The notes under the pieces are model-generated. The model was not told the DNA's origin. It ran no database searches and worked only from the letters and a program-made list of their open reading frames with translations. The translations under genes and the position numbers were made by a program. Positions 16,744 to 26,373 of a DNA stretch of 64,000 nucleotides are shown here, piece after piece; the first letter of the stretch is position 1; each line of letters opens with the position of its first letter. This stretch comes from Paenibacillus oryzisoli (GTDB lineage Bacteria; Bacillota; Bacilli; Paenibacillales; NBRC-103111): positions 1-64,000 of the forward strand of contig NZ_LYPB01000060.1 in NCBI RefSeq assembly GCF_001653565.1, read 5' to 3'.

Positions 16744-18255
16744 TTAAGCGTGCCAAATCCGTGGCATCGCTAACGGTTCTTTCCCCAGTTCTGCCCAAAT
16801 ATAAGAGAGCAGCAGGCGAGATTTCAAATCTCTATAAGCGGGCTCATCCCACAAATTACGGATCTCACCGGGATCTTCTTGCAGGTCAAAGAGTTCGCCG
16901 TAAGTTTGATTGTAGTAGACGGTTATCTTATACCGTTCGTCCACATAGGTTTTCTGGTGAATCGTCGTTTTCTCATGCCGGAATTCGCAAATCGCATGGT
17001 CTCGTGCATGTTCGGCTTGACCTGTCCATACGCTGCTTTGGTCAACACCTGTCATGAAGCAAGGCACCGGTAGTCCAGCCATGGAGAGGAAAGAAGGTGC
17101 GAGATCAACGAGAGATTGGATCGCATTCGAAGATCTACCCGCTGGCACATGACCAGGGTAACGAACGATGAAGGGGAGCTTGATCAGATCCTCGTAAAGG
17201 AAGCCACCTTTATACTGAAGACCATGCTGCCCGAAGAAGTGGCCATGATCGGTTGTAAATACGACAATGGTATTTTCGGCAAGCCCTAGCGCGTCTAGTC
17301 GATCCAAGATACGGCCTATGTGAGCGTCCATACAGCTGATCATGCCATAATAGGTGGCCACGAGCTGTTTGCGTTCGCTTTCTGGCAGGCGGGAATGAGA
17401 ATGATAACCATGGAGGCCATATCCGCTTTCTTTTAGATAAGAAAAGTCGGGATGCTCTTCTTGTGTGAGTTGAAAATGTGGTGGATTCTTCTCATGTTCA
17501 CCGGGAGTGACAGTTGGGATCGTCAATTTCTCTGGATCATACATCGTATCCCATGGCGAAGGGACTAAATAATCCGGATGAGGATCGAAGAAACTTGACC
17601 ATAGGAAGAAGCCTTCATTGGACTCCTTATACTGCTCTAACAGCGCATTAGTTCGTTCTGCAATCCATGTATTATAGTGGAATTCCTCTGGAATTGCCCA
17701 ATGATGCAACTGATTAGGATCCATGGTTCCCGTTGGAGCTAAGAAATAATCTCGCCAGTTCGTGAGCCCTTTCTCCTCCATCCATAGCGCATAATGTTGT
17801 CCCACATGTGCTTCATTTGTATGATTGCGCGCTAGTTCAACATGGTCAAATCCATAGAAAGTTTGATCGAATGCTTTCCAGTAATCCAGGTCTTGCAGAA
17901 GGGGATAAGCTTCTAGTGAGGGATATTCCTCTGTTCCTTTGAGCGGGTGGAAGTGGGCTTTACCAATCAGCGCTGTGCGATAATCTGCCCGCTTGAAATC
18001 TTCCCCCACGGTGTGGCGATCTTCCAGCAGCTTCGTACCGAGCGTCCATGCACCATGTTGACTTGGGTATTGGCCGGTTATAATGGAAGATCTAGTCGGT
18101 GTACATGTCGGATTAGGACAGTATGCCCGTGTGAATGTCGTTCCTTCTTGCACGAGTCGATCCAAATTAGGCGTAGATAGTTCTGGATTGAATGCGCCAA
18201 TCGTATTCCAATGCTGCTGATCACTTGTGATGAGTAAAATATTCGGTTTCTTCAA
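16744..18255 (-). CDS. Cysteine-type sulfatase (family S1, arylsulfatase A-like)
   Basis: This 503-residue cytoplasmic sulfatase has the N-terminal metal-site motif LLITSDQQ and the CTPTR active-site box (Cys about 51) that is converted to formylglycine by a maturase. VFTTDHGHFFGQHG (near residue 315) supplies further metal ligands. It starts with TTG at 18255, eight bases after AAAGGTGG. No signal peptide is present, so it would desulfate imported oligosaccharides inside the cell. It is divergent from an AraC regulator (18402) and near a GH88 unsaturated uronyl hydrolase, a combination typical of sulfated glycosaminoglycan or ulvan-type use. No formylglycine-generating enzyme is in the window. 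Exact substrate unknown. Confidence 0.9.
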   Translation of the reverse strand: MKKPNILLITSDQQHWNTIGAFNPELSTPNLDRLVQEGTTFTRAYCPNPTCTPTRSSIITGQYPSQHGAWTLGTKLLEDRHTVGEDFKRADYRTALIGKAHFHPLKGTEEYPSLEAYPLLQDLDYWKAFDQTFYGFDHVELARNHTNEAHVGQHYALWMEEKGLTNWRDYFLAPTGTMDPNQLHHWAIPEEFHYNTWIAERTNALLEQYKESNEGFFLWSSFFDPHPDYLVPSPWDTMYDPEKLTIPTVTPGEHEKNPPHFQLTQEEHPDFSYLKESGYGLHGYHSHSRLPESERKQLVATYYGMISCMDAHIGRILDRLDALGLAENTIVVFTTDHGHFFGQHGLQYKGGFLYEDLIKLPFIVRYPGHVPAGRSSNAIQSLVDLAPSFLSMAGLPVPCFMTGVDQSSVWTGQAEHARDHAICEFRHEKTTIHQKTYVDERYKITVYYNQTYGELFDLQEDPGEIRNLWDEPAYRDLKSRLLLSYIWAELGKEPLAMPRIWHA

Positions 18256-18401
18256 GGGGGTGCCACCTTTCTATTTGCCTTCTACAAGTAGTATAGAAAT
18301 AGGATCGAAAAAGTAACATGATTGAATGTTAGAAAGTTGTCATTATGTCTACTTTTTCGTAAAATTAAGAAATGAGTAGATGGGGCAAATGGAGGAACAA
18401 G

Positions 18402-19244
18402 ATGCAAGAATATGAGATGGAATTCGCTGATGTCTGGTTCGCTATTCCTCAGCCGTTTCAAACTGCAAGTGGTTGTTGGATTGTGCGAGCAGGGCAGAAT
18501 ATAGCCAAGCCTACGTATCACATTGGGCCTAAGGTCATTGAACAGACGAGCTTTCATTGGATTATGCAAGGTAAGGTGAGGGTGACTTCACTTGAACATA
18601 CCGTGGAATTGAGCGAAGGAGACGTTTTCTGTTTATTTCCAGGACAACCATATGTATATCAAACAATGCAAACAGAAGAGGGTATCCCGCCACTACAAAT
18701 GATTTGGCTTGCCATGGAAGGCAATCAATTACCGCTATTAACAGCAGAATTTGGCATAACGCCGCATAAGTATTGGTTACATGGCATCGTGAATAACGAA
18801 GTGGGTGAAGCACTGCGAAGTGTGATCGGCGCGATTTCGGGTACGAAGAGGAATATGTTTCTTGAACAGCGGACACTCAGTGATCTATTTTATAAAATGA
18901 ACCTGCAAGCAAACCGTTCTGCCTCCAAAGAGAAAGAGAACTGGCTCGCACAAGTGAAAGAGTTCTTCGATTTACACTATACGGAGCATATACGTGTCGA
19001 GGATGCGGCCAATCATTTTGGCTACCATAGGTCTCATGTGTATGCTGCATTCCTGAAGAAATATGGCACCTCACCCCAGCGTTACTTAGCCCAGAAGCGC
19101 TTAGAGAAGGGGGCTGAACTGCTCAAAACCACGTCGTTATCGGTCACGGAAATCGCCTATTCATTAGGTTATTCCGAGTTATATGCCTTCACACGGGCAT
19201 TTACGACCTATAAGGGAGTCTCCCCACGCACCTATCGGGGGTAA
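18402..19244 (+). CDS. AraC-family regulator beside the sulfatase gene
   Basis: This 280-residue one-component regulator has an N-terminal cupin-like ligand-binding domain and a C-terminal AraC double helix-turn-helix (HFGYHRSHVYAAFLKKYG; SLGYSELYAFTRAFTTYKG). The start at 18402 follows GGAGG (18391-18395); a frame from 18372 has no such site. It is divergent from the sulfatase, 146 bp apart, so it probably controls it. It converges tail to tail with a second AraC gene, 11 bp apart. The inducer is presumably a sulfated or uronate sugar, by context only. Confidence 0.88.
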   Translation: MQEYEMEFADVWFAIPQPFQTASGCWIVRAGQNIAKPTYHIGPKVIEQTSFHWIMQGKVRVTSLEHTVELSEGDVFCLFPGQPYVYQTMQTEEGIPPLQMIWLAMEGNQLPLLTAEFGITPHKYWLHGIVNNEVGEALRSVIGAISGTKRNMFLEQRTLSDLFYKMNLQANRSASKEKENWLAQVKEFFDLHYTEHIRVEDAANHFGYHRSHVYAAFLKKYGTSPQRYLAQKRLEKGAELLKTTSLSVTEIAYSLGYSELYAFTRAFTTYKGVSPRTYRG

Positions 19245-19255
19245 TCGCCAATACG

Positions 19256-20092
19256 CTACGAGTATCTCGCAGGTGATACACCGGTAACTCTTTTGAAAGC
19301 TTTATAAAAGTTAGAGTAGTCTTCAAATCCTGTCATTTTACATACTTCGGTCGGGGGGACGGATAACTTCAATAATTCCATGGCTTTGGCGATTCGTTTA
19401 TGAATCACGTATTGTTTGAAGCTATACCCGGTTACTTTCTTGAACAGATGTGAGAAATAGTAGCGATTGATAAAGAACGTATCCTCGATATGCCGCAGCG
19501 ATAGTTCATGATACAGATTGTTATGGATGTATGTGACAATGTGCTCAATCTTCGCATTATACTCGCCCTCTAGCTGGGAGGTATGGAGATGAGTGGCAAT
19601 GATGTCATTAAGATGAATGAGAAGTCGAATGAAAGTCAATTCGATCAGCACCTGATTCGCAGGTTGGTTGCTATAGTGATGTTCTTCCATATCTGTGAAA
19701 TATCCACCTAGTTGCTCAACCAATTTGCTTGGAATGCGGTTGAAGCTTCCGGGCTTTTTGCGTTCAAAATAGTGCAGTATAGGATAGCTCTCATTGTGAT
19801 AATGTTGACAAAATTCAGGTGTGAAGAAAATGAGGATCCGCTCATAGCTGGAATCCGACGTGAAATAGGGGCGATGTATTTCCTTATTTGTGATGATCAA
19901 TAGATCTCCGGGACTCAAAGAATAAGTCTGATCTTCAACTTGATAATTCACACTACCAGAAATCAGATAATAAATTTCGTAGCAATCCAACATATAAGAG
20001 CGGTGCTGCTCATCATGTGGACTTTGTGTAATGGAATGCATGTAGCTAAAGGCACCATTCTTGAGTTGAAATGATAGAAGCTTCTCGTTCAT
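19256..20092 (-). CDS. AraC-family regulator divergent from the GH88 gene
   Basis: This 278-residue AraC regulator has an N-terminal cupin sensing domain (YLISGSVNYQVEDQTYSLSPGD) and a C-terminal helix-turn-helix pair (FFINRYYFSHLFKKVTG; MTGFEDYSNFYKAFKRVTG). An AAGAGGGAT site precedes the ATG. It is transcribed away from the GH88 hydrolase gene, with 176 bp between them, so that gene is its likely target. The two convergent AraC genes are of the same general type but have clearly different sensing domains, so they are not a recent duplication. Confidence 0.88.
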   Translation of the reverse strand: MNEKLLSFQLKNGAFSYMHSITQSPHDEQHRSYMLDCYEIYYLISGSVNYQVEDQTYSLSPGDLLIITNKEIHRPYFTSDSSYERILIFFTPEFCQHYHNESYPILHYFERKKPGSFNRIPSKLVEQLGGYFTDMEEHHYSNQPANQVLIELTFIRLLIHLNDIIATHLHTSQLEGEYNAKIEHIVTYIHNNLYHELSLRHIEDTFFINRYYFSHLFKKVTGYSFKQYVIHKRIAKAMELLKLSVPPTEVCKMTGFEDYSNFYKAFKRVTGVSPARYS

Positions 20093-20268
20093 CGTATCCC
20101 TCTTGAGCTTGACTTATTTACTCTTACTATATCATAAAAATCAAAGGTAAAAAGCAAGTTATGCCATGTTTCTCGCAAGGTCTACTATAGGTTACAGCCG
20201 TGAAATGCCGCTATACTTAGCTCATTGGAGATGCAATGATCCAAGCTAATTTAGAGGGGGAATGTAAA

Positions 20269-21405
20269 TTGAAAGCGATTTTACAGGAGAATAAAACTTT
20301 TATTCAGGGGACATGGGAACGAATTGGTGCGAAAATATCCAAAACATCCCAACGGATCCAAGATGGATTTCCCCACACGACGATCAATGGTGTCTATGAC
20401 GATTGGCATGATGAGCTTTCCTGGTGGACCAATTCATTCTGGGCGGGGATCCTATGGCAGCTATACAAGGATGATCCAAGTAACGAAACCTATAAAGTGT
20501 ATGCCCAAAGTATTGAGAAAAAGATGGATGCCGTTCTACATAGCTACGATCAATTACATCACGATGTAGGTTTTATGTGGCTGTTAACCTCGGTGTTGAA
20601 TCATGAACTTACGGGATATCAAGGTGCAAGACAAAGGGCACTGCTAGCAGCGAGTGTATTGTCGTCACGATATAATTTCGCTGGAGGATACATTCGTGCA
20701 TGGAATGGAAGTGGAAATGATGGCTGGGCAATTATTGATTGCATGATGAATATCCCATTGCTTTTCTGGGCGAGTGAACAAAGTAATGATGACCGCTTTA
20801 AACACATAGGTATCCAACATGCAGACAAGACGTTGAAAGCGTTCGTTCGCGAAGATGGATCCGTTCATCATATTGTTAGCTTTGACGAGAAAACGGGTGA
20901 AGTGGTTGATATCCCAAGGGGTCAAGGTTATGCAAGCGGATCCTCGTGGTCAAGAGGGCAGAGCTGGGCTATCTATGGGTTCGCACAAACGTATAACTGG
21001 ACGGGGAAAACCGAGTATTTGCAAGCTGCGAAACGGATCGCACATTATGTATTAACGTGTTTACCCCTTAATGGTTATGTACCGTTATGCGATTATAGAC
21101 AACCCGCCAATGCCACGCTGTTAGATAGTTCAGCTGGGGCCATTACCGCTTGCGGATTGATTGAAATTGCTAAAGCCGTTCCAGAGGCAGAGAAAGATTT
21201 GTACTTACAATCCGCTATCTTGATTCTCAAGGCGCTTGATGAGCAATGTGCCATCTGGGATCTATCTGATGAATGCCTGTTAACGAAAGCAACAGCAGCG
21301 TTTCATCCTGGCAACAATCCACGCACGGCTGTCGAGAATGGGGCATTGATCTACGGAGACTATTATTTCTTGGAAGCGATTGCGAAGCTGAGAGCGTTAT
21401 TGTAG
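20269..21405 (+). CDS. GH88 unsaturated glucuronyl hydrolase
   Basis: This is a 378-residue (alpha/alpha)6-barrel hydrolase. It removes the 4,5-unsaturated uronic acid from the non-reducing end of oligosaccharides made by polysaccharide lyases, by hydrating the double bond. Two catalytic Asp residues fit the family: Asp about 99 in HHDVGFMW and Asp about 157 in IIDCMMN (compare Asp88/Asp149 of the Bacillus enzyme). RAWNGSGNDGW and WSRGQSWAIYGF are family stretches. The TTG start at 20269 follows GAGGGGGA by about seven bases; an ATG at 20236 has a weaker site. No signal peptide is present. With the nearby sulfatase it suggests intracellular processing of glycosaminoglycan-like disaccharides. 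Confidence 0.88.
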   Translation: MKAILQENKTFIQGTWERIGAKISKTSQRIQDGFPHTTINGVYDDWHDELSWWTNSFWAGILWQLYKDDPSNETYKVYAQSIEKKMDAVLHSYDQLHHDVGFMWLLTSVLNHELTGYQGARQRALLAASVLSSRYNFAGGYIRAWNGSGNDGWAIIDCMMNIPLLFWASEQSNDDRFKHIGIQHADKTLKAFVREDGSVHHIVSFDEKTGEVVDIPRGQGYASGSSWSRGQSWAIYGFAQTYNWTGKTEYLQAAKRIAHYVLTCLPLNGYVPLCDYRQPANATLLDSSAGAITACGLIEIAKAVPEAEKDLYLQSAILILKALDEQCAIWDLSDECLLTKATAAFHPGNNPRTAVENGALIYGDYYFLEAIAKLRALL

Positions 21406-21458
21406 GAGCCTTCGTTCGTATGAAAGCCTCCAGCACATATGAATTCATCAAAACAAGA

Positions 21459-21496
21459 CCGGTTTCCTTGGTATCCAAGGGAGGCGGTTTATTTCA
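21459..21496 (+). terminator. Probable terminator after the GH88 gene
   Basis: CCTTGG and CCAAGG form a six-base stem around TAT, with flanking ACCG and CGGT pairing around internal loops, followed by a T-rich tail TTTATTTCATTTTT. Confidence 0.5.
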
Positions 21497-21575
21497 TTTT
21501 TGACGGTTGAACGTTGACCATTGTCCTTCGGAATGCCATAATCGATGATAAAACGAAATAGGGAGTCGGCCAACT

Positions 21576-23324
21576 ATGGGATTACGTGCAGTCTTTGATA
21601 CGTATCGGCATATGAAAATCAAAAATAAATTGTCGATTTTGATTACGATGATTATCGCGGTTTCATTGGCATTTACAATTATGATCCAGCAATATGTGTT
21701 TTCGATCTACGATGGGCAAATTTATGATAAATCTTCACGCGTACTCAATTTATCATCTACGGCGATCGAAACAGAGTTAAAGCGGTTGCAACAGCTCTCG
21801 TATCGGATTCTGGCAGAGGAGCAGGTGCAAGATTGGTTAACTTCGCTTAAGAAAAATCCGTCGGATTATGACCGACTCATCATTAGTCAATACTTGGTAG
21901 ATCGCCTGATCAGCTATTCAGGTGAAGAACCTTACTTATTTTCCATTCAGATTATGGATGCCAAAGGAAATGAGCATGAGGGCGGTAACATTCTAAGAAT
22001 GGACGCCGAACGGAAAAGGCAGATTATGAACGTGGCAGCAGAGGGGAATGGGGAAAATCGTTGGATATATCCCGACAGCAAGGACTCCGCATTGATTGCA
22101 ACGCGGGAAATTCGCTCCTTTCATAGAACAAACTTTGATTTGGACTATCTTGGAACATTAGTCATTCGAATCAATATTGAGAAACTTGTGCGCGATATCG
22201 CACCTGAAGAGGGCGATGTGTTGATTGTATCCGATGAGCATGTCATCTTTCCAAGTGAACCTTCCTTCGATTTGACTCGTATTGCGAAACCTGCGAATGC
22301 AGGAAAAGGCTATGATATCCAGAACATGAATGGGGAAGAATATTTCATTGCCCAGATCCAGTCTCTGAATACAGGTTGGACGTATTTGAATTTAACGCCA
22401 TTTAATCAAATCTTTGATCGCATTATTTTTATTAAGGAAATGGTCGTTTTCGTCTTTATTGGCATATTTGTAGTTGTCATATTGTTAGGCGTACGTTTCT
22501 CCTATAGTTTAACGCGGCCGATAGATGAACTCATGGTGCGGATGAAACTAGCGGAGAAGGGAAATTTCGAAGAGGCGAATTTATTTCCGTCAGTGGGGCA
22601 GGTAGCCATGAACGAAATAGGTCTCTTACAGCGGAGCTTCCGCTTCATGATAGAACGTATAAATACGTTGATTCAAGAGAATTATGCGAATCGCCTGCTC
22701 ATTAAAGAAACGGAATTTAAGGCGTTACAGTCTCAAATTAACCCTCATTTTCTGTACAATACGTTGGAATCGATTAATTGGATGGCCAAAGTAAATCGTC
22801 AAGACAAAATTTCCGAGATGGTAGAAGCGCTGGCGTATTTGCTTCGCCACTCTGTTGATTTGAAGGAACCCATTATTACACTTGGTGAAGAAATTGATAT
22901 CGTTCGCAGCTATGTGACGATACAGAAAATTCGCTTTGAAGAGCGATTGGTATTTAAACTGAATGTACCTGAAGAATTAATGAGCCGGCCTATTCCCAAA
23001 TTGACCCTCCAACCATTAATGGAGAATGCGATTCATTATGCGCTGGAATCCACGATCGAACCTTGTGAAATCTCGATCCGCGGTTGGAGTACCGAAGAAG
23101 GTATCTTCCTTGCCGTTGATGATACAGGTCCAGGATTCCCGAAAGGGATGATTGAAAGGTTGCGTAATGGTGAAGTAACTACGAAAGGCAAAGGCATTGG
23201 TCTTCTCAATATCGATGATCGAATGAAGCTTGCCTTTGGAGAAGCCTATGGTATTCACGTGGATGAATCTGCTGAGCATGGGGCTTCCGTTATTCTACAT
23301 TTACCCAAAGGACAGGAGGAATAA
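21576..23324 (+). CDS. YesM-type sensor histidine kinase
   Basis: This 582-residue membrane kinase has helices at about 20-40 and 285-310, an extracytoplasmic Cache-like sensing domain between them, HAMP, a His_kinase domain with NPHFLYNTLE (His about 391) and an HATPase domain (LMENAIHYAL; DDTGPGFPKG). AGGGAG lies upstream of the ATG. It precedes its response regulator by three bases, the reverse order of the nan pair. It probably senses the sugar imported by the downstream transporter (24987-29257); that link is from gene order. Confidence 0.9.
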   Translation: MGLRAVFDTYRHMKIKNKLSILITMIIAVSLAFTIMIQQYVFSIYDGQIYDKSSRVLNLSSTAIETELKRLQQLSYRILAEEQVQDWLTSLKKNPSDYDRLIISQYLVDRLISYSGEEPYLFSIQIMDAKGNEHEGGNILRMDAERKRQIMNVAAEGNGENRWIYPDSKDSALIATREIRSFHRTNFDLDYLGTLVIRINIEKLVRDIAPEEGDVLIVSDEHVIFPSEPSFDLTRIAKPANAGKGYDIQNMNGEEYFIAQIQSLNTGWTYLNLTPFNQIFDRIIFIKEMVVFVFIGIFVVVILLGVRFSYSLTRPIDELMVRMKLAEKGNFEEANLFPSVGQVAMNEIGLLQRSFRFMIERINTLIQENYANRLLIKETEFKALQSQINPHFLYNTLESINWMAKVNRQDKISEMVEALAYLLRHSVDLKEPIITLGEEIDIVRSYVTIQKIRFEERLVFKLNVPEELMSRPIPKLTLQPLMENAIHYALESTIEPCEISIRGWSTEEGIFLAVDDTGPGFPKGMIERLRNGEVTTKGKGIGLLNIDDRMKLAFGEAYGIHVDESAEHGASVILHLPKGQEE

Positions 23325-23327
23325 GGC

Positions 23328-24890
23328 ATGTATAAAGTATTGTTAGTTGATGATGAGCGAATTATTCTGGATGGCATTTCACGTATGGTAGACTGGACTT
23401 CCTTACAAACGGAGCTTATGGGGACTGCACGTAATGGTGTTGAAGCCTTTGAATGTATACAGCAACAGATGCCTGATATTATCATCAGTGATATTCGTAT
23501 GCCTGGGATGGACGGGCTAGAGCTTGTGGCGCGTGTCCATGAGGCATATCCGCAGATCCGCTTCGTGCTGTTATCGGGTTTTGGTGAATTTGATTATGCG
23601 AGCAGAGCAATGCAGTATGGTGTGAAACATTATTTATTGAAGCCAACGAATGAAGGGAAGATAGGGGAAGCGCTGAAGGAAATCGTGGCTGACCTTGAAC
23701 AAGAAACGAGCAAGGAATCATTCGTTCGGAAGATGAAGGCGGAGCTTGAGAAAGTGATGCCGCATGTTAAGGAACAATTCCTCAAGGAGTTTGTGACCAA
23801 TAAGACGTATGGCCAAGTGGATTGGGACTATTTCCGAAGCCTATTTAAGCTTGATTTTGATTACCAAATTCGACTTCTCTTATTTCAGTTGGAAGATGGG
23901 TTTGAGTTTGAGCATCTGTTTGCGATCAAGAATATTGCTCAAGAAATATTAGAAAGTCCGCTGCTTAGTACGACAATTGGCAATCATGTCTTAATTTTGC
24001 TGGAGGAATCTGAGCAAATTGATCAGCTCCATGAGCGCATCTATCATATACGAGATACTTTCCAGAGTTATTATAAAAGGGATGCAACAATTGCTCTAAG
24101 TGAGCCGAGCCATATTACTGGAGCTAGAACGCTGTATAGGCAATGTTTGAATCTGCTTAATTATCGCTTTTATTTGGGAGAGGGAAGCCTCATTACCCGC
24201 AAGGACACCGAAGTATCCCAAGAGGCTTCGCCCAAGGAGCTTGTTTGGGATGAAGAACGACTCAATATGTCCGTAAGGTCTGGACATCGTGAGGAAGCGG
24301 AAGCGGCTTTGCTTGCTTTTATCGGGGATCTGAAAGAAGCTCAGCTTGATATTGATGCGACGAAATCCTATGTCATTCAGCAGTTTGTTTCCCTTATTCG
24401 ACAGTGCGCTCCAGACGAGATGAATCACTATTTCACTCAAATTCCCTTGATTGTGGAAATGAATACGCTTCAGATGATTCAAACGTTTATGGAAAACGTC
24501 GTTATTACCATGACGGAACGATTCTATGGTCTTAATAAAGTGAAGCATAGTGCGATTGTTCAAAAAGTGATAGACGTTATTAATTCCCAGCTAGGCAACT
24601 CAGAGTTGAGCTTGAATTGGGTTGCGCATGATATGTTGTATATGAATGCAGACTATCTTGGAAAACTATTTAAGAAGGAAACAGGAGAGAAATTTTCTAA
24701 TTATGTGATGAAAACGAGAATAAACCGTGCTACAGAAATGATTGCAGAGGATGCGGATGTGAAGATATTTGAGCTCGCTGAGCGACTTGGTTTCGGAGAC
24801 AATCCCCAATATTTTAGTCAAGTATTCAAAAAATATCGTGGTTCGACCCCCTCTGAATACATGAAATCGACAGACACCTCTGCATTTTAA
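23328..24890 (+). CDS. YesN-type AraC-family response regulator
   Basis: This 520-residue protein has an N-terminal receiver with DDE at 8-10, phospho-acceptor Asp about 55 (IIISD) and Lys in YLLKPTN, a long middle region and a C-terminal AraC helix-turn-helix (WVAHDMLYMNADYLGKLFKK; RLGFGDNPQYFSQVFKKYRG). Its ribosome binding site GGAGGAA lies at the end of the kinase gene, so the two are co-translated. It most likely activates the binding-protein gene 96 bp downstream. Confidence 0.9.
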   Translation: MYKVLLVDDERIILDGISRMVDWTSLQTELMGTARNGVEAFECIQQQMPDIIISDIRMPGMDGLELVARVHEAYPQIRFVLLSGFGEFDYASRAMQYGVKHYLLKPTNEGKIGEALKEIVADLEQETSKESFVRKMKAELEKVMPHVKEQFLKEFVTNKTYGQVDWDYFRSLFKLDFDYQIRLLLFQLEDGFEFEHLFAIKNIAQEILESPLLSTTIGNHVLILLEESEQIDQLHERIYHIRDTFQSYYKRDATIALSEPSHITGARTLYRQCLNLLNYRFYLGEGSLITRKDTEVSQEASPKELVWDEERLNMSVRSGHREEAEAALLAFIGDLKEAQLDIDATKSYVIQQFVSLIRQCAPDEMNHYFTQIPLIVEMNTLQMIQTFMENVVITMTERFYGLNKVKHSAIVQKVIDVINSQLGNSELSLNWVAHDMLYMNADYLGKLFKKETGEKFSNYVMKTRINRATEMIAEDADVKIFELAERLGFGDNPQYFSQVFKKYRGSTPSEYMKSTDTSAF

Positions 24891-24986
24891 ACAAATAGGT
24901 CTGTATTTTGGATTAACGTTTGCTCCTTCCAGCGGCATAATACGAGTAGAAAGAAAACGATTACAACTTTGGGGAGGAAATAACAG

Positions 24987-26321
24987 ATGAAAAAAGTCAT
25001 GTTTACGGTTATCTCGGCTGCTTTACTACTTGCAGGTTGCGGTACAAGCGGTTCTAGCGGTTCAACAAGCACTCCAAGCACAGGCACTAGCCCAGCAGCA
25101 AGTTCAGCACCAACGACAAGTACCAAAGCGAATCCCGTTACTTTGCGCGTAGCTTGGTGGGGTGGACAAGCACGTCATGACTATACATTGAAAGTCATTG
25201 AACTATATCAGCAGAAGCACCCGAACGTGAAAATCGAATCAGAGTACGCTGCATTCGACGATTATTGGAAGAAGCTTGCTCCACAAGCTGCTGCTAACGG
25301 ATTGCCAGACGTTTTCCAAATGGACGTATCCTACCTCACGCAATATGGAACTAGAGGGCAATTGGAAGATTTGACACCATTTACAACAAGCGGCGTTCTG
25401 AATGTGAAAGATATTGCTGAAAACAGTATTTCTGGCGGTAAAATTGACGGCAAACTTGTTGCAATGAACGCGGGATCCAATGCTCTTGGTGGTACTGTCG
25501 ATCCGCAAATGTTGAAAGACAATGGGATTACGCTAAAGGAAGATTGGACATTTGGTGACTTGGATGCAGTCGGTGCGACCCTGAAAGCGAAAGGAAAGTT
25601 GCTTGCTGGTGACCTTCGTCATGACGTATACTTCCCGTTCTATCTGAGAAGCGTTGGACAGAAGTTATACGCGGCAGATGGTGCTAGTCTTGGCTATACC
25701 GATGATAAAGCCTTTGTTGACTACTACACGATGTACAAAAAATGGTATGATTCCGGTTACTTGCTGCCGCTAGATAAGTTGGCACAGAAAAAAGGAACAG
25801 CGGAAGACGATGAAATGGTACTAGGCAATGCGGCTGCTACATTCGCTTGGTCTAACCAGTTCATTGGGTTCAACACTGCTGCGAAACGTTCACTTGATAT
25901 CATGAAGACGCCAAGCTGGAGCCAAAACAAAGCGCTGTTCTTGAAACCTAGTATGTTCTGGTCAGTGTCCAAAAACTCCAAGAACAAAGAAGAAGCAGCA
26001 AAATTCGTCGACTTCTTGATTAACGATATCGACGCGAACAAAATCATCATGGGCGAGCGCGGTGTACCTGTTTCCTCCAAAGTAAAAGAAGCTTTGATGC
26101 CGCTGTTGACGCCTGAACAAAAGAAAGTATTCGAGTACGTTGCATGGGCTGAGAAGAACGCTTCCCCAATGGATCCGCCAAACCCAATCGGCTCCGTTGA
26201 AGTAGAGAAATTGCTTAAAGACACCGCGGAACAAATCATGTACAAGAAATTAACGGTTGAAGAAGGCGCAGCGAAATTCCGTAAAGACGCGAACGCAATC
26301 TTGGCTAAAAACAAAAAATAA
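24987..26321 (+). CDS. Sugar ABC importer binding lipoprotein
   Basis: This 444-residue family 1 solute-binding protein has a lipoprotein signal (lipobox LLAGC, Cys about 18), a Ser/Gly/Thr tether and a mature domain beginning VTLRVAWWGG. GAGGAAATAACAG precedes the ATG. Codon choice is more biased than in neighbours, as often seen for abundantly made binding proteins. A strong terminator follows at 26332, and a 930-bp tandem repeat separates it from its permease genes, an unusual layout. The ligand is probably an unsaturated uronate-containing oligosaccharide, judging from the GH105 gene at the end of the operon and GH88 upstream. Confidence 0.88.
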   Translation: MKKVMFTVISAALLLAGCGTSGSSGSTSTPSTGTSPAASSAPTTSTKANPVTLRVAWWGGQARHDYTLKVIELYQQKHPNVKIESEYAAFDDYWKKLAPQAAANGLPDVFQMDVSYLTQYGTRGQLEDLTPFTTSGVLNVKDIAENSISGGKIDGKLVAMNAGSNALGGTVDPQMLKDNGITLKEDWTFGDLDAVGATLKAKGKLLAGDLRHDVYFPFYLRSVGQKLYAADGASLGYTDDKAFVDYYTMYKKWYDSGYLLPLDKLAQKKGTAEDDEMVLGNAAATFAWSNQFIGFNTAAKRSLDIMKTPSWSQNKALFLKPSMFWSVSKNSKNKEEAAKFVDFLINDIDANKIIMGERGVPVSSKVKEALMPLLTPEQKKVFEYVAWAEKNASPMDPPNPIGSVEVEKLLKDTAEQIMYKKLTVEEGAAKFRKDANAILAKNKK

Positions 26322-26331
26322 GCTGGCTCCC

Positions 26332-26365
26332 AAGCCTCCGCATACCAAGTGTGCGGGGGCTTTTC
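26332..26365 (+). terminator. Terminator between binding protein and permease genes
   Basis: AAGCCTCCGCA (26332-26342) pairs with TGCGGGGGCTT (26352-26362) with one G-U pair and a nine-base loop, followed by TTC. It would end most transcripts after the binding-protein gene and so give it a higher dose than the permeases. Confidence 0.75.
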
Positions 26366-26373
26366 ATTGTTCA

